This document shows positions 55,302-62,768 of a DNA stretch of 64,000 nucleotides, piece by piece. Source of the DNA: an uncultured Polaribacter sp. (GTDB lineage Bacteria > Bacteroidota > Bacteroidia > Flavobacteriales > Flavobacteriaceae); assembly GCF_947496195.1 (NCBI RefSeq), contig NZ_CANMBY010000002.1, positions 310,001 to 374,000 of the forward strand, in the 5' to 3' direction. The notes beneath the pieces are model-generated. The model ran no database searches. It saw nothing but the letters and a program-made list of their open reading frames with translations, and was not told the DNA's origin. The position numbers and the translations under genes are program-made. Numbering within the stretch: position 1 is the first letter of the stretch; every line of letters begins with the position of its first letter.

Positions 55302-56240
55302 TTATAATAAACCTCTTCCTATTTTTTTAATTTTTTTAAGAGATAAATAATCTTTTGATAATTTATCTAAAACTCCATTTATAAAGTAACCACTTTTTTG
55401 GGTTGAGTAATCTTTTGCAATTTCTATATACTCATTTATTGTAACTCTAACAGGAATAGATGCAAAGTGTAAAAATTCTGTAATTGCCATTTTAATTAAA
55501 ATCATATCGATCTCTGCAATTCTTTCTTTTTCCCAATTTGGCGTTTTTTCTGCTATATCTTCTTCAAATGTGTGTTGATGTAGCATTGTTTTTTTAAACA
55601 AATCAGAAACAAAATCTTCATCATCTTTATCTTTATATAAAGACCCTAACAAAAATGGTTTATTAGGTTTTTGTTTACTTAAACTTTTTACAACCCAAGT
55701 ATTTACAAATGGAATGTCATCTACCCAAGAAATCATTTTATCCTCATAATACTCAGCTAATTTTTCATTAGGAGCTATTATTTCTTTAAAAAAGTCAATT
55801 ACAAAAGCTTTATCTACTTTAAAAGAGTTTTCTACAGTATCTAAATATTTTTGATACAAATCACTCTTTTGTAATTCTTCAAAAATAATTTTTACATACT
55901 CATCATCTAAATCCCAATTTTCTAATTTATTAACATGTAAATAACTTTCTAAACTAACACTTTCTCTTATTGCATTAATAATTGAGTTGTTTACAAATTT
56001 TGTATTGGGCTTTAAATCTTCTGCTGTTGCTAAAATTTTCTTCTTAGAAAGTTCAATCTTTTTAGCTGCTAAATCTTGTACTTTAACTAAAAGTTGAATG
56101 TTTAGTACGTATAAATCAAACATTTTTAAAATACTATGCTTCAAAAACTTTTCCTCTTTTAAAAGGTCATCATTTTTAGATTGCTGCATAGCATATACAG
56201 ATTGCATTACTTTTACACGAATGTGTCTTCTGTTTATCAT
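55302..56240 (-). CDS. nusB: Transcription antitermination protein NusB (long Bacteroidetes form)
   Basis: 312 residues. The conserved NusB core is at the C-terminus (about 205-305: LFKKTMLHQHTFEEDIAEK, RIAEIDMILIKMAITEFLHF, RVTINEYIEIAKDYSTQKSGYFINGVLDKLSK) after a longer N-terminal helical part starting RRHIRVKVMQSVYAMQQS. The core binds boxA RNA with NusE for rRNA antitermination. First gene of the nusB - DUF1573 - yajC unit, diverging from the ABC exporter gene across 147 bases. Confidence 0.93.
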   Translation of the reverse strand: MINRRHIRVKVMQSVYAMQQSKNDDLLKEEKFLKHSILKMFDLYVLNIQLLVKVQDLAAKKIELSKKKILATAEDLKPNTKFVNNSIINAIRESVSLESYLHVNKLENWDLDDEYVKIIFEELQKSDLYQKYLDTVENSFKVDKAFVIDFFKEIIAPNEKLAEYYEDKMISWVDDIPFVNTWVVKSLSKQKPNKPFLLGSLYKDKDDEDFVSDLFKKTMLHQHTFEEDIAEKTPNWEKERIAEIDMILIKMAITEFLHFASIPVRVTINEYIEIAKDYSTQKSGYFINGVLDKLSKDYLSLKKIKKIGRGLL

Positions 56241-56387
56241 CTTATAAAGAACTTATAGAATTGCTTTTTAATTTTGCGAGACAAAAGTACTATTATTTTA
56301 AATTTAGACCTTAATTTTTAAGTCTTTTTTAAGTAAAAAATTCTTTTTTAAACTTGTATCTTCGTTGTCTATTTTAAAACTTTTTAA

Positions 56388-58142
56388 TTGAAAGCTTTAC
56401 AGTATCTAAATAAATACTTTTCTAAATACAAATGGCGAATTCTTTTAGGGCTACTAATTACAGTACTCTCTAAGTTATTGGCATTAAAAATTCCTCAAAT
56501 TATTCGTAACTCTCTAAACACAGTAGACGAATATAAAAACGGAGCAAATATTACTATTGATGAAGTAAAACACGATTTACTTATTAATGTTCTTATTATT
56601 ATAGGTGTTGCGCTTTTAAGTGGGTTTTTTACCTTTTTAATGAGACAAACTATAATAGTAACATCTAGATTAATTGAGTTTGATTTAAAAAATGAAATCT
56701 ATGCTCAATACCAAAGACTATCTCTTAATTTCTATAAACAAAATAGGACTGGAGATTTAATGAACAGAATTAGTGAAGATGTTTCTAAAGTAAGAATGTA
56801 TGTGGGGCCTGCAATTATGTATAGTATGAATATGATTGTGCTTTTCGTAGTTGGTTTTACACAAATGGTTCAAGTTGATTTAAAGCTTACTTTATATACA
56901 CTTATTCCTTTCCCTTTATTGTCTGTTTCTATATTTATTTTAAGCAGAGTAATACATAAAAGGAGTACAATTGTACAGCAATATTTATCTAAACTTACCA
57001 CTTTTAATCAAGAAACTTTTTCTGGAATAGGTGTATTAAAATCTTATGGAATCGAAACTTCTATCATTAGAGATTTTGATGAAATTGCCAATGAAAGCAA
57101 AGAGAAAAATATCGATTTACAAAAAGCTAATGCATTGTTTTTTCCAACAATGATTTTACTAATTGGTATTAGTAACCTAATAGTAATTTATGTTGGTGGT
57201 ATGCAATACATTAATAACGAGATTAAAATTGGTGTAGTTTTAGAATTTTTACTTTATGTAAACATTTTAACTTGGCCTGTTGCTGTTGTTGGCTGGGTAA
57301 CTTCTATGATTCAACAAGCTGAAGCTTCACAAGCAAGAATTAATGAATTTTTAGACGAAAAACCAGAAATCAGCAACACCAATCTAAATGCCTCAGAAAT
57401 AAATGGTAAGGTTGAATTTAAAAATGTTAGTTTTACTTATGATGATACTAACATAACTGCCTTAAAGAATATAAATCTTATAGTTGAATCAGGAGAAACT
57501 TTAGCCATTTTAGGAAAAACTGGTTCTGGTAAATCAACCATTATAGAGCTTGTAGCTAGACTTTATGATACTACTGAAGGAGAAATATTTTTGGATGACA
57601 TTAGTATAGAAAAAGTAAATTTAAACGATTTAAGAAATCAAATAGGCTTTGTACCTCAAGATCCATTTTTATTTTCTGATTCTATAGGAAACAATATAAA
57701 ATTTGGTAAGCAAGATGCAACAGAAGAAGAAATAATTACTGCAGCTAAAAATGCTGATGTACATAAAAACATTGTTGAATTTTCTAAAGGATATGAAACT
57801 GTTTTAGGTGAAAGAGGTGTTACACTTTCTGGAGGTCAAAAACAAAGAGTCTCTATAGCTAGAGCAATTATTAAAAATCCAAAAATTCTAATTTTTGATG
57901 ACTGTTTATCTGCTGTAGACACAGAAACCGAAGAAAAAATACTTTCAAATTTAGAAAGAGTTTCTAAAAGTAAAACAACGTTTATCATAAGTCATAGAGT
58001 GTCATCTGCTAAAAATGCAGATAAAATAATTGTTTTAGACGATGGTAAAATTATACAACAAGGAACTCACAATCAATTAGTAAACCAAGAAGGATACTAT
58101 AAAGATTTATATGAACAACAACTTTTAGAAAAAGAAAATTAA
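56388..58142 (+). CDS. ABC exporter, fused membrane and ATPase domains (MsbA-like)
   Basis: 584 residues: type IV exporter membrane domain with six helices (about 1-315) and an ATPase domain (about 340-575). Walker A LGKTGSGKST, signature LSGGQKQR, Walker B IFDDCLSAVD and H-loop IISHRVSS. In Walker B the catalytic glutamate is replaced by aspartate (D505 after D504), as at the degenerate site of heterodimeric exporters, yet no partner half-transporter gene is next to it. Starts at TTG (56388) with TATCTTCG about 23 bases before. Substrate unknown, lipid or drug by family. Confidence 0.92.
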   Translation: MKALQYLNKYFSKYKWRILLGLLITVLSKLLALKIPQIIRNSLNTVDEYKNGANITIDEVKHDLLINVLIIIGVALLSGFFTFLMRQTIIVTSRLIEFDLKNEIYAQYQRLSLNFYKQNRTGDLMNRISEDVSKVRMYVGPAIMYSMNMIVLFVVGFTQMVQVDLKLTLYTLIPFPLLSVSIFILSRVIHKRSTIVQQYLSKLTTFNQETFSGIGVLKSYGIETSIIRDFDEIANESKEKNIDLQKANALFFPTMILLIGISNLIVIYVGGMQYINNEIKIGVVLEFLLYVNILTWPVAVVGWVTSMIQQAEASQARINEFLDEKPEISNTNLNASEINGKVEFKNVSFTYDDTNITALKNINLIVESGETLAILGKTGSGKSTIIELVARLYDTTEGEIFLDDISIEKVNLNDLRNQIGFVPQDPFLFSDSIGNNIKFGKQDATEEEIITAAKNADVHKNIVEFSKGYETVLGERGVTLSGGQKQRVSIARAIIKNPKILIFDDCLSAVDTETEEKILSNLERVSKSKTTFIISHRVSSAKNADKIIVLDDGKIIQQGTHNQLVNQEGYYKDLYEQQLLEKEN

Positions 58143-58151
58143 TCTTACGCT

Positions 58152-58180
58152 TTGCCAAGTAAAATATTTTATTAGATTTG
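58152..58180 (+). promoter_or_regulatory. Promoter of the DUF3276 gene
   Basis: TTG (58152-58154), 18-base spacer, TAGATTTG (58173-58180): full consensus, 39 bases before the ATG. Confidence 0.7.
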
Positions 58181-58219
58181 TGTTTGTAACTGATTAATGA
58201 TAACGATTATTTAAAAATT

Positions 58220-58579
58220 ATGGCTGAGAGAGTTGAACAGGAAGAAATTTTTTCACAAGTTTTAAGAGCTGGAAGAAGAACCTATTTTTTTGATGTAAGA
58301 GCAACAAAAGCAGAAGACTATTATTTAACTATAACAGAAAGCAAAAAATTTACTCACGATGATGGTTCTTTCCATTATCAAAAGCATAAAATATATCTTT
58401 ATAAAGAAGACTTTACAGACTTTAAAGAGATGTTAAAAAAAGCAACAGATTATATTGTTGATGAAAAAGGTGATGAAGTAATTAGCGAACGTCATCAAAA
58501 AGACTTCAAAAAAGAAGAAACATCAACAGAGCAAAAATCTACAGAAAGTTTTACAGATATTTCTTTTGACGATATTTAG
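58220..58579 (+). CDS. DUF3276 / PUR-domain nucleic-acid-binding protein
   Basis: 119 residues. The DUF3276 family has a PUR-alpha-like fold (as in Borrelia BpuR) that binds single-stranded nucleic acids. Family pattern: EEIFSQVLRAGRRTYFFDVRATKAEDYYLTITESKK, then HYQKHKIYLYKEDFTDF. The final 35 residues are charged, low complexity and probably disordered. Small, cytoplasmic, with its own consensus promoter and terminator; likely an abundant RNA/DNA-binding regulator, target unknown. Confidence 0.92.
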   Translation: MAERVEQEEIFSQVLRAGRRTYFFDVRATKAEDYYLTITESKKFTHDDGSFHYQKHKIYLYKEDFTDFKEMLKKATDYIVDEKGDEVISERHQKDFKKEETSTEQKSTESFTDISFDDI

Positions 58580-58635
58580 TCTTCAAGAAAATTTTCTATA
58601 TAATTTTACGTATTAATTCAAATTCGATTTACACT

Positions 58636-58668
58636 AAAAACCGTAAGCTTAATTGCTTGCGGTTTTTT
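58636..58668. terminator. Bidirectional intrinsic terminator
   Basis: AACCGTAAGC (58639-58648) and GCTTGCGGTT (58655-58664) with one G-U pair, five A to the left and six T to the right. The T run overlaps the stop codon of the converging isochorismate synthase gene. Confidence 0.85.
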
Positions 58669-59719
58669 ATTGTAATACGTTTTTCATTGTGGCAGTTTTA
58701 GAAATAGTTTCTTGCCACTCTTTTAAAGGGTTACTATCTTTAGTAATTCCACCACCAACATAAATAAAAGCGATATTGTTAGTTACCTCCATACATCTTA
58801 AATTTACAAAAAGATGAGATGAATTTTGGTCATCTACATTATTAATTTCACCTAAAAAACCAGTGTAAAAGCTTCTTGTATAATTTTCATTTTGTAAAAT
58901 AAATGCTTTTGCTTTTTCTCTTGGCAAACCACAAACTGCTGGTGTTGGGTGCAATGCTTTTATTAAACTAATAAAAGACGAACTTTTACGCAGTTCTCCT
59001 TTAACTTTTGATTTTAAGTGTAGTAATGTTCCTGCTTTTACTGTTTTCGCTTTTTCTATAAATATATTTTCTGCTATGTCTTTAATTTGATTTTCTATAA
59101 AATCTGTAACTAATTGCTGTTCTTCAATTTCTTTATTTCCCCAAACTACATTTTCTTCATTCTTATAGGGTTGAGTGCCAGCTAAAGACATGGTTTTAAA
59201 ATTATTATCTTTTATTTCTAATAACGTTTCTGGTGTAGCTCCAAACCATAAACCTATTTTTGGATGATACCAAACATATACAAAAGCAGTTTTATATTTA
59301 TCAAGTAGTTTTTGATAGATCGTAATAATATCAAATTCTTTTAATTGTAATTGTTCTTTTCTAGAAACTACAATTTTTTTAAGATCCGAATTTTCAATTT
59401 GCTTTATTGCTTTCTCTACTAATGCTATATGTTCTTCTTTAGATGCATTATTTTCAGTAAAAGAAAAATTTTCAAAAGTATTTGCAGAACCAATATATTC
59501 CTCTTCATAAGATTCAGTTTCTTTGTCTAAAAAAAGTATTGTATTTCTTTGATCATCAAAAGGAGCAAAAACAAAACCAGACTCAGTAAAAGAAGATGTA
59601 AAAACTAAATCATCGGTTTTTAAAAATTTACCTAAAACCTTATTTTTGTTAGGTTTCCTGTAGGCTACAAATGGTAATTTTAGATGATAGTTTTTATTAA
59701 TTTTATCAAAAATCTTCAA
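58667..59719 (-). CDS. menF: Isochorismate synthase
   Basis: 350 residues of the chorismate-binding family. Converts chorismate to isochorismate, first committed step of menaquinone synthesis. Diagnostic blocks: KIVVSRKEQLQL, GATPETLLEI, SLAGTQPYK, HPTPAVCGLPREKA, FYTGFLGEI, and the closing YVGGGITKDSNPLKEWQET with the catalytic region. No siderophore genes are near, so MenF rather than EntC is the likely role. It lies 17 bases behind the hotdog thioesterase gene, which fits a menaquinone pair. Confidence 0.92.
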   Translation of the reverse strand: MKIFDKINKNYHLKLPFVAYRKPNKNKVLGKFLKTDDLVFTSSFTESGFVFAPFDDQRNTILFLDKETESYEEEYIGSANTFENFSFTENNASKEEHIALVEKAIKQIENSDLKKIVVSRKEQLQLKEFDIITIYQKLLDKYKTAFVYVWYHPKIGLWFGATPETLLEIKDNNFKTMSLAGTQPYKNEENVVWGNKEIEEQQLVTDFIENQIKDIAENIFIEKAKTVKAGTLLHLKSKVKGELRKSSSFISLIKALHPTPAVCGLPREKAKAFILQNENYTRSFYTGFLGEINNVDDQNSSHLFVNLRCMEVTNNIAFIYVGGGITKDSNPLKEWQETISKTATMKNVLQ

Positions 59720-59736
59720 ATCAATAATTTTTCTAA

Positions 59737-60153
59737 TTAATTTTTATCTAAAACTATATTGGTTAGTTTACATAAAGAAATAAGATTTTGTGCTTCATCT
59801 TCTATTCTAATTTCCCAAAGATGAGTAGTTCTTCCTTTATGAATAGGTTTTGCAATACCAAAAACAGTACCTTCTTTTTTACTTTTTAAATGATTTATAC
59901 TTAGCTCAATACCTTTAACTATTTTGCTTTTTGTATCTATAAATAAAGCTGAAGCACAGCTTCCAACAGTTTCTGCTAAAGCAGCTGTTGCTCCACCATG
60001 TAAAATTCCATAAGGTTGATGTACTTTAGCATTTACAGGCATTTTAGCCTTAACCATATTTTCATCAACATCTACAAACTCAATACTTAATGTTTCCATT
60101 AACGTATTTTTGTTCATATTATTTAAAATAGAGAGTGTTTTTTGTTTATCCAT
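59737..60153 (-). CDS. Hotdog-fold thioesterase, candidate DHNA-CoA hydrolase
   Basis: 138 residues of the PaaI/YdiI hotdog family with the active-site helix QPYGILHGGATAALAETVGS (catalytic E in AETVG) and the strand GIELSINHLKSKKEG. Pairing with isochorismate synthase in one unit suggests it hydrolyses 1,4-dihydroxy-2-naphthoyl-CoA in menaquinone synthesis (MenI role); the family also acts on phenylacetyl-CoA and other aryl-CoAs, so this is inference from context. First gene of the unit, diverging from the pRiA4b-like gene across 71 bases. Confidence 0.85.
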   Translation of the reverse strand: MDKQKTLSILNNMNKNTLMETLSIEFVDVDENMVKAKMPVNAKVHQPYGILHGGATAALAETVGSCASALFIDTKSKIVKGIELSINHLKSKKEGTVFGIAKPIHKGRTTHLWEIRIEDEAQNLISLCKLTNIVLDKN

Positions 60154-60193
60154 TTATAAAGATTTACAGAGTAAAAATACGCATAAAATGTTG

Positions 60194-60201
60194 TATTTTT
60201 G
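60194..60201 (+). promoter_or_regulatory. -7 promoter element of the pRiA4b ORF-3-like gene
   Basis: TATTTTTG, exact TAnnTTTG match, 23 bases before the ATG. Confidence 0.55.
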
Positions 60202-60224
60202 TTAACTAATTCCCAACAAAAAAT

Positions 60225-60713
60225 ATGTATAAAGTACGCGTTATTTTAGATACTAAAGAAGATGTTATAAGAACTATTTTAGTTGATGATTATATAAATC
60301 TTGAAACTTTACACAATACAATTACCAATGCTTTTGGTTTTGATGGCCAAGAAATGGCTTCTTTTTATAAAACTGATGATGAATGGAACCAAGGTGAAGA
60401 AATTCCTTTGTTTAATATGGCTGAAGCAGGTGAAGAAGTTTCTATGCAAAACTGTATTTTAAATGAAACTTTACCTCTTGAAAATGATAAGCTAATTTAT
60501 GTTTATGATTTTCTAAATATGTGGACATTTTATGTAGATGTTGTAGAAATAAATTCCGAAAAAAGAGAAGATTTACCACAAACTATATTAACAGTGGGTG
60601 AAGTACCAGAAACTGCACCAGAAAAGGAATTTAAAGCCGAAAGTTTAGAAGAGGAAGATGATTTAACTGACGAATTTGACCCTTTTGATGATTTTGATTT
60701 TAATGAGTATTAA
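60225..60713 (+). CDS. pRiA4b ORF-3-like (IS1096 passenger TnpR-like) protein
   Basis: 162 residues. The first 120 match the pRiA4b ORF-3 fold: VILDTKEDVIRTILVDDYINLETLHNTITNAFGFDG, then MASFYKTDD and LIYVYDFLNMWTFYVDVVEI. Members are found both in mobile elements and as solo chromosomal genes; no transposase or terminal repeats are seen here. The last 35 residues are strongly acidic (EEEDDLTDEFDPFDDFDF). Function unknown. A heptanucleotide tandem repeat begins 3 bases after the stop codon. Confidence 0.85.
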   Translation: MYKVRVILDTKEDVIRTILVDDYINLETLHNTITNAFGFDGQEMASFYKTDDEWNQGEEIPLFNMAEAGEEVSMQNCILNETLPLENDKLIYVYDFLNMWTFYVDVVEINSEKREDLPQTILTVGEVPETAPEKEFKAESLEEEDDLTDEFDPFDDFDFNEY

Positions 60714-60715
60714 TT

Positions 60716-60757
60716 ATGTGTGATGTGTGATGTGTGATGTGTGATGTGTGATGTGTG
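60716..60757. repeat. Six perfect tandem copies of a 7-base unit
   Basis: ATGTGTG is repeated six times without error (42 bases), starting 3 bases after the stop codon of the preceding gene. The rest of the 244-base spacer to the ABC transporter is AT-rich with no clear gene; I see no exact TAnnTTTG in it. Such repeats change copy number by slippage. Confidence 0.95.
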
Positions 60758-60957
60758 AAAATTTCATTATATTTTTTAAAATCTATACTCAAAAATAAAG
60801 TTTGCAATAAAATCATATTTCTTTATCAGTATACCTAACATTTTTCTTTTATCATTCAAAATTCATTTCCAAACACCCTGCAACAAACATCTAGCTTTTT
60901 CGTAACAAAATTGTAAATTAGTCGTCTTACAATGTATAACTGACTAAATCAATTTCT

Positions 60958-61857
60958 TTGGAAACAATCTTATCTCTCAAAAATTTAGATAAAAAATACG
61001 GTAAAGTTCATGCAGTAAACAATTTATCTTTTGATATACAAAAGGGAAATGTGTATGGAATTTTAGGTCCTAATGGAAGTGGAAAATCAACCACATTAGG
61101 TATCATTTTAAATGTGGTAAATAGAACATCAGGAGAGTTTTCTTGGTTTGATGGTAAATTATCTACGCATGAAGCTTTAAAAAAAGTAGGTGCAATTATA
61201 GAGCGTCCTAACTTTTATCCATACATGACTGCTGTTCAAAACTTAAATTTAATTTGTAAAATTAAAGGAGTTTCTTCAGATAAGATAGATGAAAAATTAA
61301 AGATTGTAAACCTATATGAAAGAAGAGATAGTAAGTTTAGAACCTATTCTTTAGGTATGAAACAACGTTTAGCAATTGCATCTGCTTTGTTAAATGATCC
61401 AGAAATTTTAATACTTGATGAGCCAACTAATGGTTTAGATCCACAAGGAATTCATGAAATTCGTCAAATCATCAAAAAAATTGCAGCAAATGGAACCACT
61501 ATTTTATTAGCCTCTCACCTATTAGATGAAGTTGAAAAAGTATGTTCTCATGTTGTTGTTATTAGAAAAGGCATAAAATTATATAGTGGTAGAGTTGATG
61601 AAATGACAGCTTCTAATGGTTTATTAGAACTAAAAGTTGATGTTAATGAAGAAAAATTAATAGCGCTTTTAGAAACACATGAAGCTATAAGTAAAGTTAC
61701 CAAAGAACAAGAAACTATTATTGCTACTTTAGGTAAAGAGATTACTGCAACAGAAATTAATAAATTTTTGTTTGAAAAAGGTTTTGTTTTATCGCATTTA
61801 GTAAAACGTAAACCAAGCTTAGAACAGCAATTCTTAGATTTAACCAACAACAATTAA
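60958..61857 (+). CDS. ABC-2 type transporter ATP-binding protein
   Basis: 299 residues: one ATPase domain with Walker A LGPNGSGKST, signature YSLGMKQRLAIASAL, Walker B ILILDEPTNGLDP and H-loop LLASHLLDEVEKVCSH, then a C-terminal extension of about 80 residues. Pairs with the permease gene 18 bases downstream. Starts at TTG (60958). Family members export drugs, peptides or polysaccharides, or act in gliding (GldA-like); the substrate here is unknown. Confidence 0.92.
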   Translation: METILSLKNLDKKYGKVHAVNNLSFDIQKGNVYGILGPNGSGKSTTLGIILNVVNRTSGEFSWFDGKLSTHEALKKVGAIIERPNFYPYMTAVQNLNLICKIKGVSSDKIDEKLKIVNLYERRDSKFRTYSLGMKQRLAIASALLNDPEILILDEPTNGLDPQGIHEIRQIIKKIAANGTTILLASHLLDEVEKVCSHVVVIRKGIKLYSGRVDEMTASNGLLELKVDVNEEKLIALLETHEAISKVTKEQETIIATLGKEITATEINKFLFEKGFVLSHLVKRKPSLEQQFLDLTNNN

Positions 61858-61875
61858 TCAACAAAAAATAAAGTC

Positions 61876-62721
61876 ATGTTTAGACTACTTACTATAGAAT
61901 TTCATAAATTAAAATACAATAAAGCAAGTAAAGTTTTATCTATTATTTATTTTGGCTTATTAACTTCAATTGCATTAATAGCAGCCATTAAATTTGAATT
62001 TGGTGATTTTAAATTACATCTAGCAGATGCAGGTATTTTTAATTTTCCATATATCTGGCATTTTAATACTTACATTGCTGCCATATTAAAATTCTTTTTG
62101 CTTTTAGTAATTGTTTCTATGATGTCTAATGAATATAGTTACAAAACTTTAAAACAAAATTTAATAGATGGTTTAAGTAAAAAAGAATTTATATTATCTA
62201 AATTTTACACAGTAATTGCATTTGCTGCAATATCTACAGTGTTTGTTTTTATTGTTTCATTAGTTTTAGGATTAATTTATTCAGACTATAATGAATTGGC
62301 AATAATAACATCTGACTTAGAATACTTATTAGCCTTTTTTATAAAATTAGTAGGGTTCTTTGCTTTTGGATTATTCTTGGGCATTTTAGTAAAACGTTCT
62401 GCATTTGCAGTAGGTGCTATGTTTGTTTGGCTAATTGCAGAAAGTATGTTTAAAGGCTATTTATATTGGCAATTTAAAGACATAGAAAACACAGGTGATA
62501 GAGTTGATAGTATTATGCAATTTTTACCCTTAGAAGCTATGACAAACCTTATTAAAGAACCATTCTCTAGATTAGGTGCTGTAAGGTCTGCAGCTAATAC
62601 CATGGGTGAAACTTTTACAAAAAGTTACTCTGTAGAATTTACAACAATATTGGTGGTTTCTGTTTGGACATTTATCTTTATTTACTTGTCATATGCATTG
62701 TTAAAAAAGAGGGATTTGTAA
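61876..62721 (+). CDS. ABC-2 type transporter permease
   Basis: 281 residues with six predicted membrane helices (first about 18-37, last about 256-276, separated by a large loop after the first) and the layout of ABC-2/NosY-like permeases; the stretch MMSNEYSYKTLKQNLIDGLSKKEFILSKF after helix 2 is the typical coupling region. Partner of the preceding ATPase. Substrate unknown. Confidence 0.88.
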   Translation: MFRLLTIEFHKLKYNKASKVLSIIYFGLLTSIALIAAIKFEFGDFKLHLADAGIFNFPYIWHFNTYIAAILKFFLLLVIVSMMSNEYSYKTLKQNLIDGLSKKEFILSKFYTVIAFAAISTVFVFIVSLVLGLIYSDYNELAIITSDLEYLLAFFIKLVGFFAFGLFLGILVKRSAFAVGAMFVWLIAESMFKGYLYWQFKDIENTGDRVDSIMQFLPLEAMTNLIKEPFSRLGAVRSAANTMGETFTKSYSVEFTTILVVSVWTFIFIYLSYALLKKRDL

Positions 62722-62768
62722 TACTTTTTAAATATATTTGACGTTATTAAGATTTTGATAACGTCAAC

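Noticed and set aside
60716-60757. Possible CRISPR array
   Set aside because: The unit is 7 bases with no spacers; it is a simple tandem repeat and no cas gene is present.
60225-60757. Insertion sequence or transposon
   Set aside because: The IS1096 passenger-like gene has no transposase, inverted terminal repeats or target duplication around it.
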